Below, one piece after another: positions 33,392 to 43,981 of a stretch of 64,000 bases of DNA. Below the pieces are notes generated by a model that saw nothing but the letters and a program-made list of their open reading frames with translations, made no database searches and was not told the origin of the DNA. The DNA is from Chalara sp. BL73. Taxonomy: Eukaryota > Ascomycota > Leotiomycetes > Helotiales. The position numbers and the translations under genes were made by a program. How positions within the stretch are numbered: position 1 is the first letter of the stretch; each line of letters begins with the position of its first letter. The stretch covers positions 21,870 to 85,869 of the forward strand of contig CAKJVC010000166.1 of the NCBI GenBank assembly GCA_918026815.1, in the 5' to 3' direction.

Positions 33392-34477
33392 TCATATCAC
33401 TTCAGTACTTTCAGGTTGGTGGTCAATAGACCGAACTTTGAACCGAGGAATCACGCGACCGATATCAACTCCAGCAGTGTTACGAATTTGCCTGCCCTCA
33501 AAGTCGCTGAGCTTCGCGCGCTGAACTTGCGTTACAAGCTGAAGCTGCTCAAGAATCTCCATTACAGCTGAATGCAGGATACTCCCGATATTACCATCCT
33601 CGATCTTGACAGCTATACCGATTGGCCCATTGTCGTCAGTAGATCGCACGCCTATCGCATAACACCCGTCCGCTCCGAGCTTTGTCATGGCCTTTGCCTG
33701 CAAGGCTTTCATGAGCTCAGTACAGAACCGCTGTTCACCACCCACGAGCTCTGGATAATTTACCATCGCTTGAAAAATGTGACCACAGAGCTGAGTTCTT
33801 GTAGAGATATGTGAATCGACCTTGCCGGTATCCGAGTCCGCAGCCTGAGCGAAGCCTGCATAAATTTTCGCCAGAACATGGAGCGGCATAGCTGGCGTTG
33901 GGAGGTTACAACCATCCCATGCCCATCTCAACTCTTTCGCATGAGGCTCACATAATTCTTCAAAAACTTTCTTGACTTTGACTTGCATAGGATGGTCTTG
34001 CAAGTGGTAACCGGCGAAGTCGTTAACGAGGGTTTTGGCGCCAGCCAACATCCCGGCATGCTTTCCGGAACAGTTGTTGTACACGCTAACTGGAGTAAAT
34101 CCTCTCTCAATCCAACCGTGTGCGATCGTCTGCGATATTGAGGGGTGGCCACCACAGACCAAATCAGACTCCTGAGCACCAGTCTTTTCAAGCATCACCC
34201 GAGCTTGACTGACATGTCTTTCTTCGCTACTGTGAGAAGCGCACATTAATGCGATATCAGACTCGTCGAATAACTTTTGATCAATGGTTTCCAATATGGC
34301 CAGAGCTTGACCTGGTTTGGCGGCCGACCGTGCAAGTGTGAGGCGGAATGGATCACCAACCGCATAAAGCAGGCTGCCATTTGCGTTAACGACAGCGGCG
34401 TGGACAGCATGCCTATTCTCAATTATGCCTGACCTCTCTTCAATAACAAAGTCGCCACCAGTACCACAGGTTATCAT
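33392..34477 (-). CDS. L-asparaginase, rhizobial (class 3) type
   Basis: Hydrolyses asparagine to aspartate and ammonia. The single exon encodes 361 residues, close to the size of the Rhizobium etli-type enzymes (Asparaginase_II family). Motifs are ERSGIIENRHAVHAAVV near the start, RSAAKPGQALA, CASHSSEERHV, the active-site segment NNCSGKHAGMLAGAK, WDGCNLPTPAMPL and a C-terminal RNTAGVDIGRV. The first ATG in frame is 34477; the frame extends 20 codons upstream without another ATG. No signal peptide is visible, so the enzyme is probably intracellular. The family is bacterial in origin but common in ascomycetes. The Zn2Cys6 regulator lies 576 bp upstream in the same orientation. Confidence 0.92.
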   Translation of the reverse strand: MITCGTGGDFVIEERSGIIENRHAVHAAVVNANGSLLYAVGDPFRLTLARSAAKPGQALAILETIDQKLFDESDIALMCASHSSEERHVSQARVMLEKTGAQESDLVCGGHPSISQTIAHGWIERGFTPVSVYNNCSGKHAGMLAGAKTLVNDFAGYHLQDHPMQVKVKKVFEELCEPHAKELRWAWDGCNLPTPAMPLHVLAKIYAGFAQAADSDTGKVDSHISTRTQLCGHIFQAMVNYPELVGGEQRFCTELMKALQAKAMTKLGADGCYAIGVRSTDDNGPIGIAVKIEDGNIGSILHSAVMEILEQLQLVTQVQRAKLSDFEGRQIRNTAGVDIGRVIPRFKVRSIDHQPESTEVI

Positions 34478-35053
34478 TGTGCCACTGTGTTCTGTAAATG
34501 GAATGGGTGCCAAAAATGCGTCGAATATCGTGTTCAAAGATCTTCACTAAATAGCCAACCTATCGACCACATTAAGATTTCATGTGGGAAGAGTAGAATG
34601 ATATATCAATGCAAGAAAGGCAGCCCAATGGCTTGTAAAAGCCGCGGGTACATGGTGACTCAGGTGGCATGTGCTGGCCATGAAAATTCTGCATCCAAGG
34701 CGTATGATTAGATCTGCACGCGTAAATTATACTGGTCCATTTGTTACTCCTGGTATTTCCGATCATGTGTGATCCAACAAGCTGTGTAGGTGAACATGGA
34801 GTCGAGGATATCTTACCGCGCCAAGAGATATTGCACTATACCAAAACTGGTAGGCAGGAGCGGACCCACATTTGTTTACCACCAACCAGAAAGTACTCTT
34901 GGGAGGAGCTTACACCTTTTGTGAACTATTCAAGATCGCATACTCGAATTGCCTAATCCACCATGTAAAAATGAAGCGTGGAGCCTTGCTTTATTGTATG
35001 TATTCTCCGGCCGAGTATTGCCGGACCGTGAAACTTGCTCATCCAAGGGACGT
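34478..35053. other. Upstream region of the asparaginase gene
   Basis: About 576 bp between the regulator stop and the asparaginase ATG. Short open frames on both strands overlap each other and encode nothing recognisable. It probably contains the asparaginase promoter. Confidence 0.45.
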
Positions 35054-36827
35054 TTATTTATTGCTAAGCGGAACACACTTCGAGAATGCACGGCCAGTGT
35101 GGCTTTCCCGACCAAATATCAATACATCATCAAGAATTTGGTTGTTGTAAGAGTTGAACTTTCCAATGCCTCCGTCATCTTCAGCCACTAGAGAGATTGC
35201 GAATACGTCGAAGCCATCTCGTTTCTGTCGATTGATCATTGAAATTATGGCTCTCATCTGTGCAATCGGAAGACTACCTTCTTCGAATATCTGTACTTTT
35301 CCGAATTCACTGAGCCAGTCCTCGACGAATATTCCTGCTGTAACACTTGTGGAGCGAAGGATGCATGCGAGCAGTAGGCTCGAAATTCCAACAGTATACA
35401 CGTTCTGGCTAACCGCATCTGAATGTTTAATGTTTTGAACTACTTGGAGAAGTTTAGTCATCCAGTAGTTGTTCTTGGTGCAAGCGATCCCGTCGTCGGA
35501 TGGCATATTTGAAGATATTTCGGCTTCCCATGGGAGGCACTGCATGACACGTGCTGCAGCGTAGTAAGCATAATCTAGAGCCTCCTCATGCGTTGCAAAG
35601 CAGATAGGCTGAAGTTGTTGAGATGCCTTATCAAGATTAAAAGTGGTGGGAAGTCCGATAGAGGGTAGTCCCGTTGCTGAATCCGATGCATCTAGTTCCG
35701 ATACCCACTTGTCAAGCCGTCGGGACTCTTCATAGAGTAGATGATTGTAGTATTCATCTTTTTCATCGTAGTAATGGTTTGAAGCTTGGCATTCCCACCA
35801 GAGCAGGTAAGCTTGAGAACTAATTCGATACGATTCGCATAAGATCGAAAGTATGGTGGCTCGTCTTCCACTCCCGGGCCGATGTCTCCCGGGCCGTTGC
35901 GGCTCAAGATGCACGGCGTTTTGGCTTCTTTGAAAATTCAGCGTACTGAAATGCACCCTGATCCACCAATTGTAGAATTTAGAATGCTCCCATATTGTGA
36001 GGAGTTCAATTCCACTGGCTTCGCTTTCTATAATTTCTTTCTCGCTTTCCAAAAGACTTGAGATCCCTTTTACATGGCAGGAGTATCCGCGAAAGTTGCA
36101 GACAGATGATTCCATATAGCAAAAAAGGAGTAATGCTGCAAGGATACTAGACTGGTTGTTCCGATAATCGTCTTGTGTTAATCTGATTAGCCTTCTTATA
36201 GCTGAATTGTAGTATGTCTGGTTATACACAAAGTGCCCTGTGTGTGGTCGATGAGTAAGGTCTTGATCATGTGAAGTTTGTGATGTATTAAACTCGGGGT
36301 AGGTTCGACTCATGTTGCATGCGGAGAGTGCAAGAATGGCATCGAATAAAATACTGCACCTGTCTTCGTATTTCGACAGCTGTGCGAATACAGATCCCAA
36401 CGTTGGCAGACATGACTTTTCCCAGTGAGTCATGTAAAGTAGTTGTCTCTCTGTTCGGACTCGTGGGGCCGACAAATGGAAGTCCAAAACAAAAGAACCA
36501 TGCACTGAGTTATCGAGGGCCACCGGATACTTGTGCTTTGAAATGTTCGTTGTCGGTTGTGATTGAATTGTCACAAGATTCTGGTCACGTGTCGAAGGGT
36601 TGTGGCTTCGGAATTGATAGGCAGGTTGAGGATATTCGCAGGCTCTTCCTATTCGATCGCATAGGCTGCAACATGGTTTCCGCTCATCGCACTACATCAT
36701 GTAAGTTATAATAGTCTAGAGGCTTAAGTGGACGGACTTTGGCTCTTTTTTGGCGACATTGCTTGCAGCCATTTCGCGATCGCGTGATATTTGTTTTCCT
36801 TGGCCGACTCGGAGCTGCTTCGTACAT
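35054..36827 (-). CDS. Zn2Cys6 transcription factor with a fungal-specific regulatory domain
   Basis: Two exons: 36827-36738 and 36691-35054, separated by a 46-bp intron (GTCCGT donor, GTAG acceptor), give about 575 residues. The intron splits the zinc cluster. Joined, it reads GCKQCRQKRAK-CDERKPCCSLCDRIGRACEYP, a complete C-x2-C-x6-C-x6-C-x2-C-x6-C. Basic residues precede it (SRPRKTNITRSRNG). Residues 100-570 match the fungal-specific domain of the acriflavine/ARCA-like class: FDAILALSACNMSRTYPEF, SILAALLLFCYMESS, RGYSCHVKGISSLLES, DYAYYAAARVMQCLPWE. The target genes are unknown. The asparaginase gene immediately downstream is a plausible one, by position only. Confidence 0.9.
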
Positions 36828-37136
36828 CGAATGAATGTCCTAGACCACCTTAGGATCTAAATCACGAGAATTGCTATATAAACTCTTTATAAATCATGGA
36901 GACGTGGGGCTGCTGTTGATGCTGTCGAGGAAGTTCTGTGCAGGCATCTCATTTTCATGGGCCTATTTTATGCTCTTTCTGTCCAATGATAAGCCAGCTG
37001 TAACGATCAGAACACAGAAATAATGAATTGGAACGCATCACTTATTGCGCTTCGTGATGAAGAGAAACACATGAGATGATACTGGCAATAATATGAAGAC
37101 TTCCACATGATGCCCAAAAAAGTAAAATGGGTGAGA
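36828..37136. other. Upstream region of the Zn2Cys6 factor
   Basis: About 310 bp with no gene. It separates the regulator start codon from duplicated segment copy B. Confidence 0.4.
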
Positions 37137-37716
37137 AGTGCGAGGAATAAAGGCATGGTGGAATTGTGCACTAATGAAAATAAAGTTATTGCCGTATCGT
37201 GAATCAATCTCAAAATATAAGCTAATATAGTTCTGGTAGTGCTCAGCTGGAGATGTCTGCCAGCCTTGTAGACAAGGAAATAGACCTCGTATGGGTGCTG
37301 TTTGCACAGTGAATCGATAATATTAATTTAGTAATAGGGTGCCTAGCCGTTATCGTTGCATATAATCGATCTTTAAAACAAATACTTGGACTCAGATATC
37401 TGGTAAATTCTGCTACATAAGCTTAGAAGGTTGTGAGTCTTGGTCATTTTGGAAGTTTGTTTCAAGATTCTTTCTATGCACTCTTCAAACAATATTTACT
37501 GTACTAGAGGCAATCAAGCTTTTCTTGTAACATCTCTTTTCTACATACTGACATAGCTGGAAGACCTGGATCTTGAAATCATCATCAGGATACATAACTG
37601 GTAATTCCAATTATGCGGCTACGCCACGTTATAAAAGAGGCTGAAGCAATAAGCTTAATACACATCAATACACAAGCTTCTCGATTCACCTATGAGAAAA
37701 AGCAGGTCGTTCCCCA
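37137..37716 (+). repeat. Duplicated segment, copy B (empty site, less mutated flank)
   Basis: Aligns with 28552-29410 in the same orientation. The first 180 bp correspond to the last two exons of the C2H2/Zn2Cys6 gene but are broken: the Trp-Tyr-Cys start of the cluster is lost, and the last cysteine codon has become an arginine. The remainder matches the downstream flank, without the LTR and with a higher GC content. It ends near AAAGCAGGTCG in both copies. Confidence 0.85.
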
Positions 37717-38153
37717 CGAATGCGACATCACCCTTCTGGGACTATCTTGCGATAAATTTGACGACAAGAACATCCTTGATGCGTAATGGGATTGTTACAA
37801 TTGAATCCGGGTTCCCAGATGAAAAAGGCCCATGCTGTTGGCTGCCTTGCTAATGCCATGGAATTTTCAGCCCCCACATTGCCTTCCCATAACGAAAGGG
37901 TTGCCCTCGGAGAGGCAGTGCAGTAAAAAGGGGGGAAGAGGCTCTAAGTACCAGCTGCTTGTTCTATTTTGATAACGGCCGTTAAAAAATTTCGCCACAG
38001 TGAAAAAACCCCCAAATCGAAGCCCAGATGGCTCTGTGATACATAGAGCAGACATAGAAAAGTAGCTCGTGCCTTCTATCATCCTGTCGTTCATTCTACG
38101 AGAGCTAGAGAATTAGATGCGATCAAGAAGTTAATATCAGTTGTAAAGCAAAA
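37717..38153. other. Upstream region of the membrane-protein gene
   Basis: About 440 bp with no recognisable gene; presumed promoter of the plus-strand gene starting at 38154. Confidence 0.45.
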
Positions 38154-40314
38154 ATGCCGTATTTGTTCCTACTTTTCATATACGCCTCAATACTTTCCAG
38201 TTCTTACGTCCAAGCTGTCAAACGAGCACCACATTCAAGAACTATTCCCACCGTCGGCAAATTCAACATACATATTCCAGACCCGGTCTTAAGATTCAGA
38301 ACAAGGAATGCCACTGAATTCGAAACTGCTGTCGATTGTCTGTATGATAGAGACAAGAAGTGGGTCGTGGACCATGAAGCAGATCTTCCAACAGACAAAG
38401 AAGAGGAAGAAGAGCTTGAACATCTCGTCCAAGAATGCCATCTCAGCCAGCGACCTATCGGAATCTGGAAATTGCATAACGATACTGTTGCGAAGGCGCG
38501 GGCAGAATACAGTAACCGCATCCAAGGACATACCGGAGGTAAAAAGGGGCTTTGGCTGGATCAAAAATTAGACCTCGCAGAAATCTACTTGAGCCTCCTT
38601 GAGCAGACACAGAAAATTCTGGCGTATGGGACCTTAGAGTCCTTCATGGGCGTGGGGATCCATGTTGAATGTCAGGATGCGATCAGTCAATCGATGACGA
38701 ACGCGAGTGAGTGGGACAAAATTGGTCAAGGTGCTGCGACAACTGTGATGGCGCTATTGCCGACAATTCTTGCCTTCGGTAACCTGTAAGCATGTGCAGT
38801 GGCATTTCTTGGCTAGAAATTATGCTTACCAAGCAATAGCTATGTACCTCGCAGCTCTGAGGCTTTCGCAACGAGCTGGTTGGTCGGTCTCGGTGCAGCG
38901 TTATTCACTTTTGGTCTGCCAGTAAGAAGCGTATGTGTTACAATTCTGTCTGAAAAAAAAGGGATAATGTAATTGATAGAGAAATAGCGCAACGCCGTCC
39001 CATCCTCGCGCTTGGTGAAGCTAGGCACATATGGCATCAAACCTCTAAGTCTGATCGCGGACCTGGGGAAAAGAACGATCAAACATACAGAGCTGTCTAC
39101 GCTTTACGAGTGGACGACGAACCCCAAAGATAAAGCTTACATGACCGACTTTTCAACAATTCGAGAGAAAGCGCTGTACAAGTGGCAGGAAAGACTACAC
39201 TACTGGCAAGTACCTGCTGTAATCATTGCGGCACTACAAGCAGTCATATTTGCATTCGCCCTTGAGCCTTTATTCAGAAGTTATGGAGTACCACGATTCA
39301 TATTTGCCTGTGCAAACCACAAGTAAGTCCCCAACGCTTATGCCACATAGCTGCTCTAATCTATACCAGTTGGACTGCTCTCTACCTTTTATCGAGCGCA
39401 ATTATTAGCTCAGGCTTTCGATTTGTCATGTGGCAACTTAGCGAGCACGAGTTAGTGAGTGGTAAGTATTCTGCCCCACGGCACAGCTTATATGTTGATT
39501 CCGGCTAGTTTACGCCTTATCAAACCGTGCGAAAGCAAGTCTCCGCCGCCTTATCAATGACGTGCCCCAGCATGAAAGAAGAAGCACTCTGACAGAGCTG
39601 CCGCCTTTGTATCCTCCGCTGATCTCTACCATCAGATCCATTCCACAGAGGATTACTGGAAAGGTTCAGCATGACCATCCTAGAGATGCGCATTGGCAAC
39701 CTATAAAAGACTACGTGCAGTATTTCGCTGCCATTTTCCATACCCCGGTAGGAACGATGAAAAGCGGTTTTATCAACACAAAAGCGTCACCGCGCTGGCG
39801 GCCACTGCTCATTTTACTTCACCTCTCTACTGTCGGTCGACCGCAGATCAAAACCCTATTCACCGGGTTCATAGAGGCAGTCTTACTCCTCATATTAACC
39901 TTCTTTTTTGCCTCGCAATGGGGCGGAAACCTATACATCACTATGCTTGCACTTACCATGCTTTTGATCTTTGTTACGCTTGGCAGAGCGCTAGCATTGG
40001 TCTATGTATGGTTCTCGGCGAGAATTTGGGGCCTGCATGTTATCAATTGTGACGAGGAAGAGGAGATTCGCGGATGCATGCGGATCTTGTGTAGTATGGA
40101 GGATGCCATGGTTACAGTGAATGGAGCACACTACTATAATGGCTATCGGCTTGATTTCATTGGAGGTGCTTTTCGGCGGTGGAAAAACGAGTACTCGCGA
40201 GGGGTGTATGATGAAGATTTCTCTAGGGAGGAGGAGGAAGCAGCGTCGAGCCCGAACACCGAGCGATCAGGGCTAAGGAAGGATGAGATATTGAATGATT
40301 CGAAGTTGGTGTAA
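38154..40314 (+). CDS. Uncharacterised fungal multipass membrane protein
   Basis: Five exons (38154-38785, 38840-38930, 38988-39322, 39370-39461, 39509-40314) give about 651 residues. A signal peptide (MPYLFLLFIYASILSSSYVQA) is followed by a 170-residue extracytoplasmic segment with an acidic run (DKEEEEELEHL). Predicted membrane segments are TVMALLPTILAFGNL, SWLVGLGAALFTFGL, VIIAALQAVIFAFAL, WTALYLLSSAIISSG and a pair around EAVLLLILTFFFAS and LYITMLALTMLLIFV. The C-terminus is acidic and probably cytosolic. The layout recalls hypothetical proteins widespread in Pezizomycotina, with no known activity. Exon 2 has two in-phase donors (38922 and 38931), so three residues are uncertain. Confidence 0.82.
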
Positions 40315-40721
40315 AGATGTTACAAAAGCGAAATGAAACAAGAATTGATTACAGATGGGTCATATGGGTTCTTGCGTAAAGTCTAAAGAAACAATACATT
40401 GAGAACTCCGACCCATGTTAGTATCATTCAACTGGAAGATTGAGTCAAATTTATGCATCGCATGGGACTCTGTCTGTAAATTATGATTGAATTGTGCGCG
40501 GAAGGGTAGTAAAAGCATCATCTGCCATCTGTTCGCGATGAGAGAATATTATTTGCATGTGTTTATTTGCTACGATACAGCAACATGCTTCAAGCGTACG
40601 GGCTAGTAGAAATCTCTATGGCAGGTAACTTGACGGCTATCTTAATTTCAACGCTTTATACGCAAGATTATTGCGATATCACTTATATTGCGTCATAAGA
40701 GTCGTGATAAGGAATTTAGGC
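40315..40721. other. Convergent 3' intergenic region
   Basis: About 400 bp between the stop codons of the membrane-protein gene and the SNF2 helicase gene. Nothing beyond presumed 3' ends is seen. Confidence 0.5.
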
Positions 40722-43700
40722 TCAGTTCAGCAAAGATCGCAGGTGCTGCAGCCTCGCAAACCCATCTTCGGCAGGTCTCCTTTTATCAGTAGTAAAAGCC
40801 TCCGCCGCAATTGTCCTTTTCAGCTCCTGCGTCGCCAGTACTTGTTCTTCAAAAGATCCGCGCACCAGGTATCTGATAGTCTTCACTTCTTTCTTCTGTC
40901 CCAGTCTATGGATTCGACTGAGAGCCTGCTCCTCCATCATCGGGTTCCATTGTGGCTCCATTAGATATGCACGTGAAGCAGCTGTAAGATCTAGCCCTGC
41001 GCCGCCACATGTAATGGAGACAAGTATCACCTGAATTGAAGGATCACTTTGGAAGCTTTGAATTGCCCGATCGCGGTTTTTACCAGAATGTTGCCCATCG
41101 ATCCTAGTGTATCTTATAGAGGCTTGATGAAACAATGACTCAATAAGATCGAGGGTGTAGGTCCAATAGGAGAACACAACACTAAGGGGATGGTTAGCTT
41201 CTACTTTTCACTCACCCAGCTTATCTTACCTCTTCTCATCACTGCTTTCTTTTATACTTTGTAGCAGTGTCTTGAGTTTTGTTGAAGCCAGACCATTGGA
41301 GGTGACTGGAGGTGGCCAAAGGCCTGAGGGCTCGGCCGTAGCCACAACATCTGTTTCGTGCGTCCAGGATACTTCAATACTCTTACATGCTGGCCGATGT
41401 TGACAAAGAGGAGTTTCCCGGCCACTTGGATTGTCTTTCTTGCATGGTGCGCAAGTCAATGTCAAACATTGAGACAGAAAGGGTTTGGGGAAGTCAGATA
41501 TAGAGCCGCGAACGCTACCGTCTGTGAGAATATTACAACAAATTGAGCAGACTGCTTGTCCAGCACAATAAATTGTCTCGAAGGCTTTGGTTGCAGTTTT
41601 CTTATTCCAGTTCTGCATCTCTTGTGGCTCAATATTCGGGATCATACCACCTTCCCGTTTTGTGTGTGCTAATCCATGGTTACAGATAAGACGCAGTTCG
41701 TTGAGCCATTGCAAGGCATTAAGATACTGTTTGGGTTTAAGGGGATTGGATGAAAGCGCATCGTCGAACATGCCAACTGCTCTATCTTTGGCTGCATCGT
41801 AGAACTCCCTCTCCTCGGAGCTTAAGTGCAGGTATTGTACCTCATCATTCCTTTTAGGAAGGTCTATGATGGATTTGTTTCTGCATAGTGAAATGCATTT
41901 AATCAGCCTTCTCATTCGTGTAATATCCTTCTCATCGGATTTAAGCCATGGTTTGACAATTTCGTTATAGAAGATCTTTGGGTCGGAGAAAGGGTACATC
42001 TGTAAGAACTCTAGCAGGCTTGCAAAGTCATCTACTCGATTCTGGATTGGCGTCCCTGTCACAACCCAACGATTTGTCGCATGCAGTGCACATGCTGCTT
42101 TGGCCATCGAAGTCATTCGATTTCTTATCATATGAGCTGCTCCTGAGTCAACAACACAACGCCGGAAGAGTCTATGAATAGCCACCTTCATCCAATATTA
42201 CTCGATGCCACGAGAAGTTGTATAAGGTGTCCCCAACATGCTTAGGATCATTATGCTTCTTTTTCTGACTAATAAGGGTCTCGAAAGTTGTGATGACGAT
42301 ATCGTACCTAGCTATTGACAATGATTTCTTCTTCCTCGATCCGTGGAAAATCATCCATGATAATGTGTTTGCACGAAGGTGTCTGCTTCAAGGATTAGCC
42401 GAAGATACTCTGTTCCATGGAGCTTTGGATTTCTGACCGGTTTAATTGGGTATCCCAGGTTTCAAGCACTTCGATTGTTAAAATTTCTTCCCAACATGCC
42501 CACATAGATACTCACATGGATAAGGCACAACCACCAAGGACGCTGGGAGACATCGTACTATGCCTCCATTAGGCAGGAAAACAATTGGTTCTACTCTATC
42601 GCAACTGTTTAGAGCGATAAGTGAAATCATCGTTAGTGATTTGCCAAGTCCCATCTGATCAGCGAGGAGGCCACCCTTGGTTGACGGTGGCTGTGATTTT
42701 TGGGGGTAGTCTGTTATCATATTTGTGTAACTAAAAATATTTAATATTAACCCATGAGCGAAGCATAGGGGACTATCACTCACGTCAAACAGCCGGTCTC
42801 ATCCACCTCCTTCGCCCAAAAGTCTTCGTCAGAGCCGTCATATTTCCATCCGTTCTCTCTATTAATCATGAATGTCAACGCTTTTTTCTGGTGTCTATAG
42901 AGATTATTTTAGCCCTGTATCTCATTCAAGAATATTCCCTTACGTATAAAGTGGTGTGGTCACTATATCAGGAGCCTCAGTGATGTGAAGATGGTCATCC
43001 ACACTAATTTCTAAAAAGATATTTTCCAGTGCGATAACTTGTACCACGTCATCTACAGGAGCACGACCACTAAATGAGGATGTCATCACTCTTTCATCTC
43101 TCCGTAGAAGTAGATGAGGATTCAAATAAACAACATCTCTGTCACAATCCTCAGGATCTTGAAGACATAAACAGCACTGAGCTAAGTATCTTCCAATATC
43201 ATCCACCAAATGGACAGGCCCATAGATGTTAACATTCAGCAGATACTGCAAGTCTGACATCTGCTGCGATAATGGTTTTTTGTTCTTCTTGTCAGCCTTT
43301 GCTCTTTTTTGAAATGATTTCTTATACATTTGTATTTGAACTCCGCCTTGCTCCAATAGATTGCAAATAATCTTCGCAGTTTTCTCGTGTAGCTCTCCTA
43401 GGAGATTGTAAGTTGACGATTGGTATACTTTATTAGGTGAAGAAAAGCTCAGCTTATTGCATGAGGAATCAGCGAGGAGAAATTGTCTGTGAGTGATGTT
43501 CAATGGGATGTCTGACAGCTATTTGAGACGTCAGCAAAGTAGTTCAAAGAATACGAAGGGAAGCTTTCACCATTCCAATGCATATTTCTTCTCCTCGGTC
43601 GGCTGGCAGTGAAGCATCTTGTGTGCTCCTCTCTCGGGAAGTAATATCGTCTAAAGAGCTGTCGGTAGCCTGAGCATCATTCGCATTCGCATGCCTCGAC

Positions 43701-43981
43701 CCGCTGGTATCTAACTCACACACATCTTGTTCCAAATTTTCTGATATAACATAACTATATGAGTCATGGAGACTAAATTCATCCTGAGAGATGTCTTGAG
43801 CGAGAATGTCTTGAAAAAGAGGTGTAGGTGCTGGATCGTAATTGGTTGTAAAATTACAATTTGAATCATGCAGCTGATTCGAAATTGATAAGAGAGGTAA
43901 AGGCGTATTAATACGACATTTTTTGTAAGGTGGCTCTTCTGAAGCCCAAGCACTATATGGTGAAATTGGTTGTTCCTCCAT
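40722..43981 (-). CDS. SNF2-family ATPase/helicase (SMARCA3/Rad5-like)
   Basis: A DNA-dependent ATPase of the Rad5/HLTF/Rad16 branch, usually active in chromatin remodelling or repair. Eight exons (43981-43571, 43518-42944, 42894-42784, 42730-42516, 42468-42438, 42382-42186, 42136-41230, 41181-40722) give about 968 residues. Motif I is GGLLADQMGLGKS (about 383-395). Motif II is LDEAHMIRN, restored only by the acceptor at 42137. Motif III region is TNRWVVTGTPIQNRVDD. The helicase C half has YTRIDGQHSGKNRD, SITCGGAGLDLTAA and LSRIHRLGQKK. Between the halves lies a Cys-rich stretch (CSICC ... CAPCKKDN ... CQHRPAC) where a RING finger sits in relatives, but its spacing is irregular. Exon 5 is only 31 bp. 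The TTG three codons upstream is not used as the start. Confidence 0.9.
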
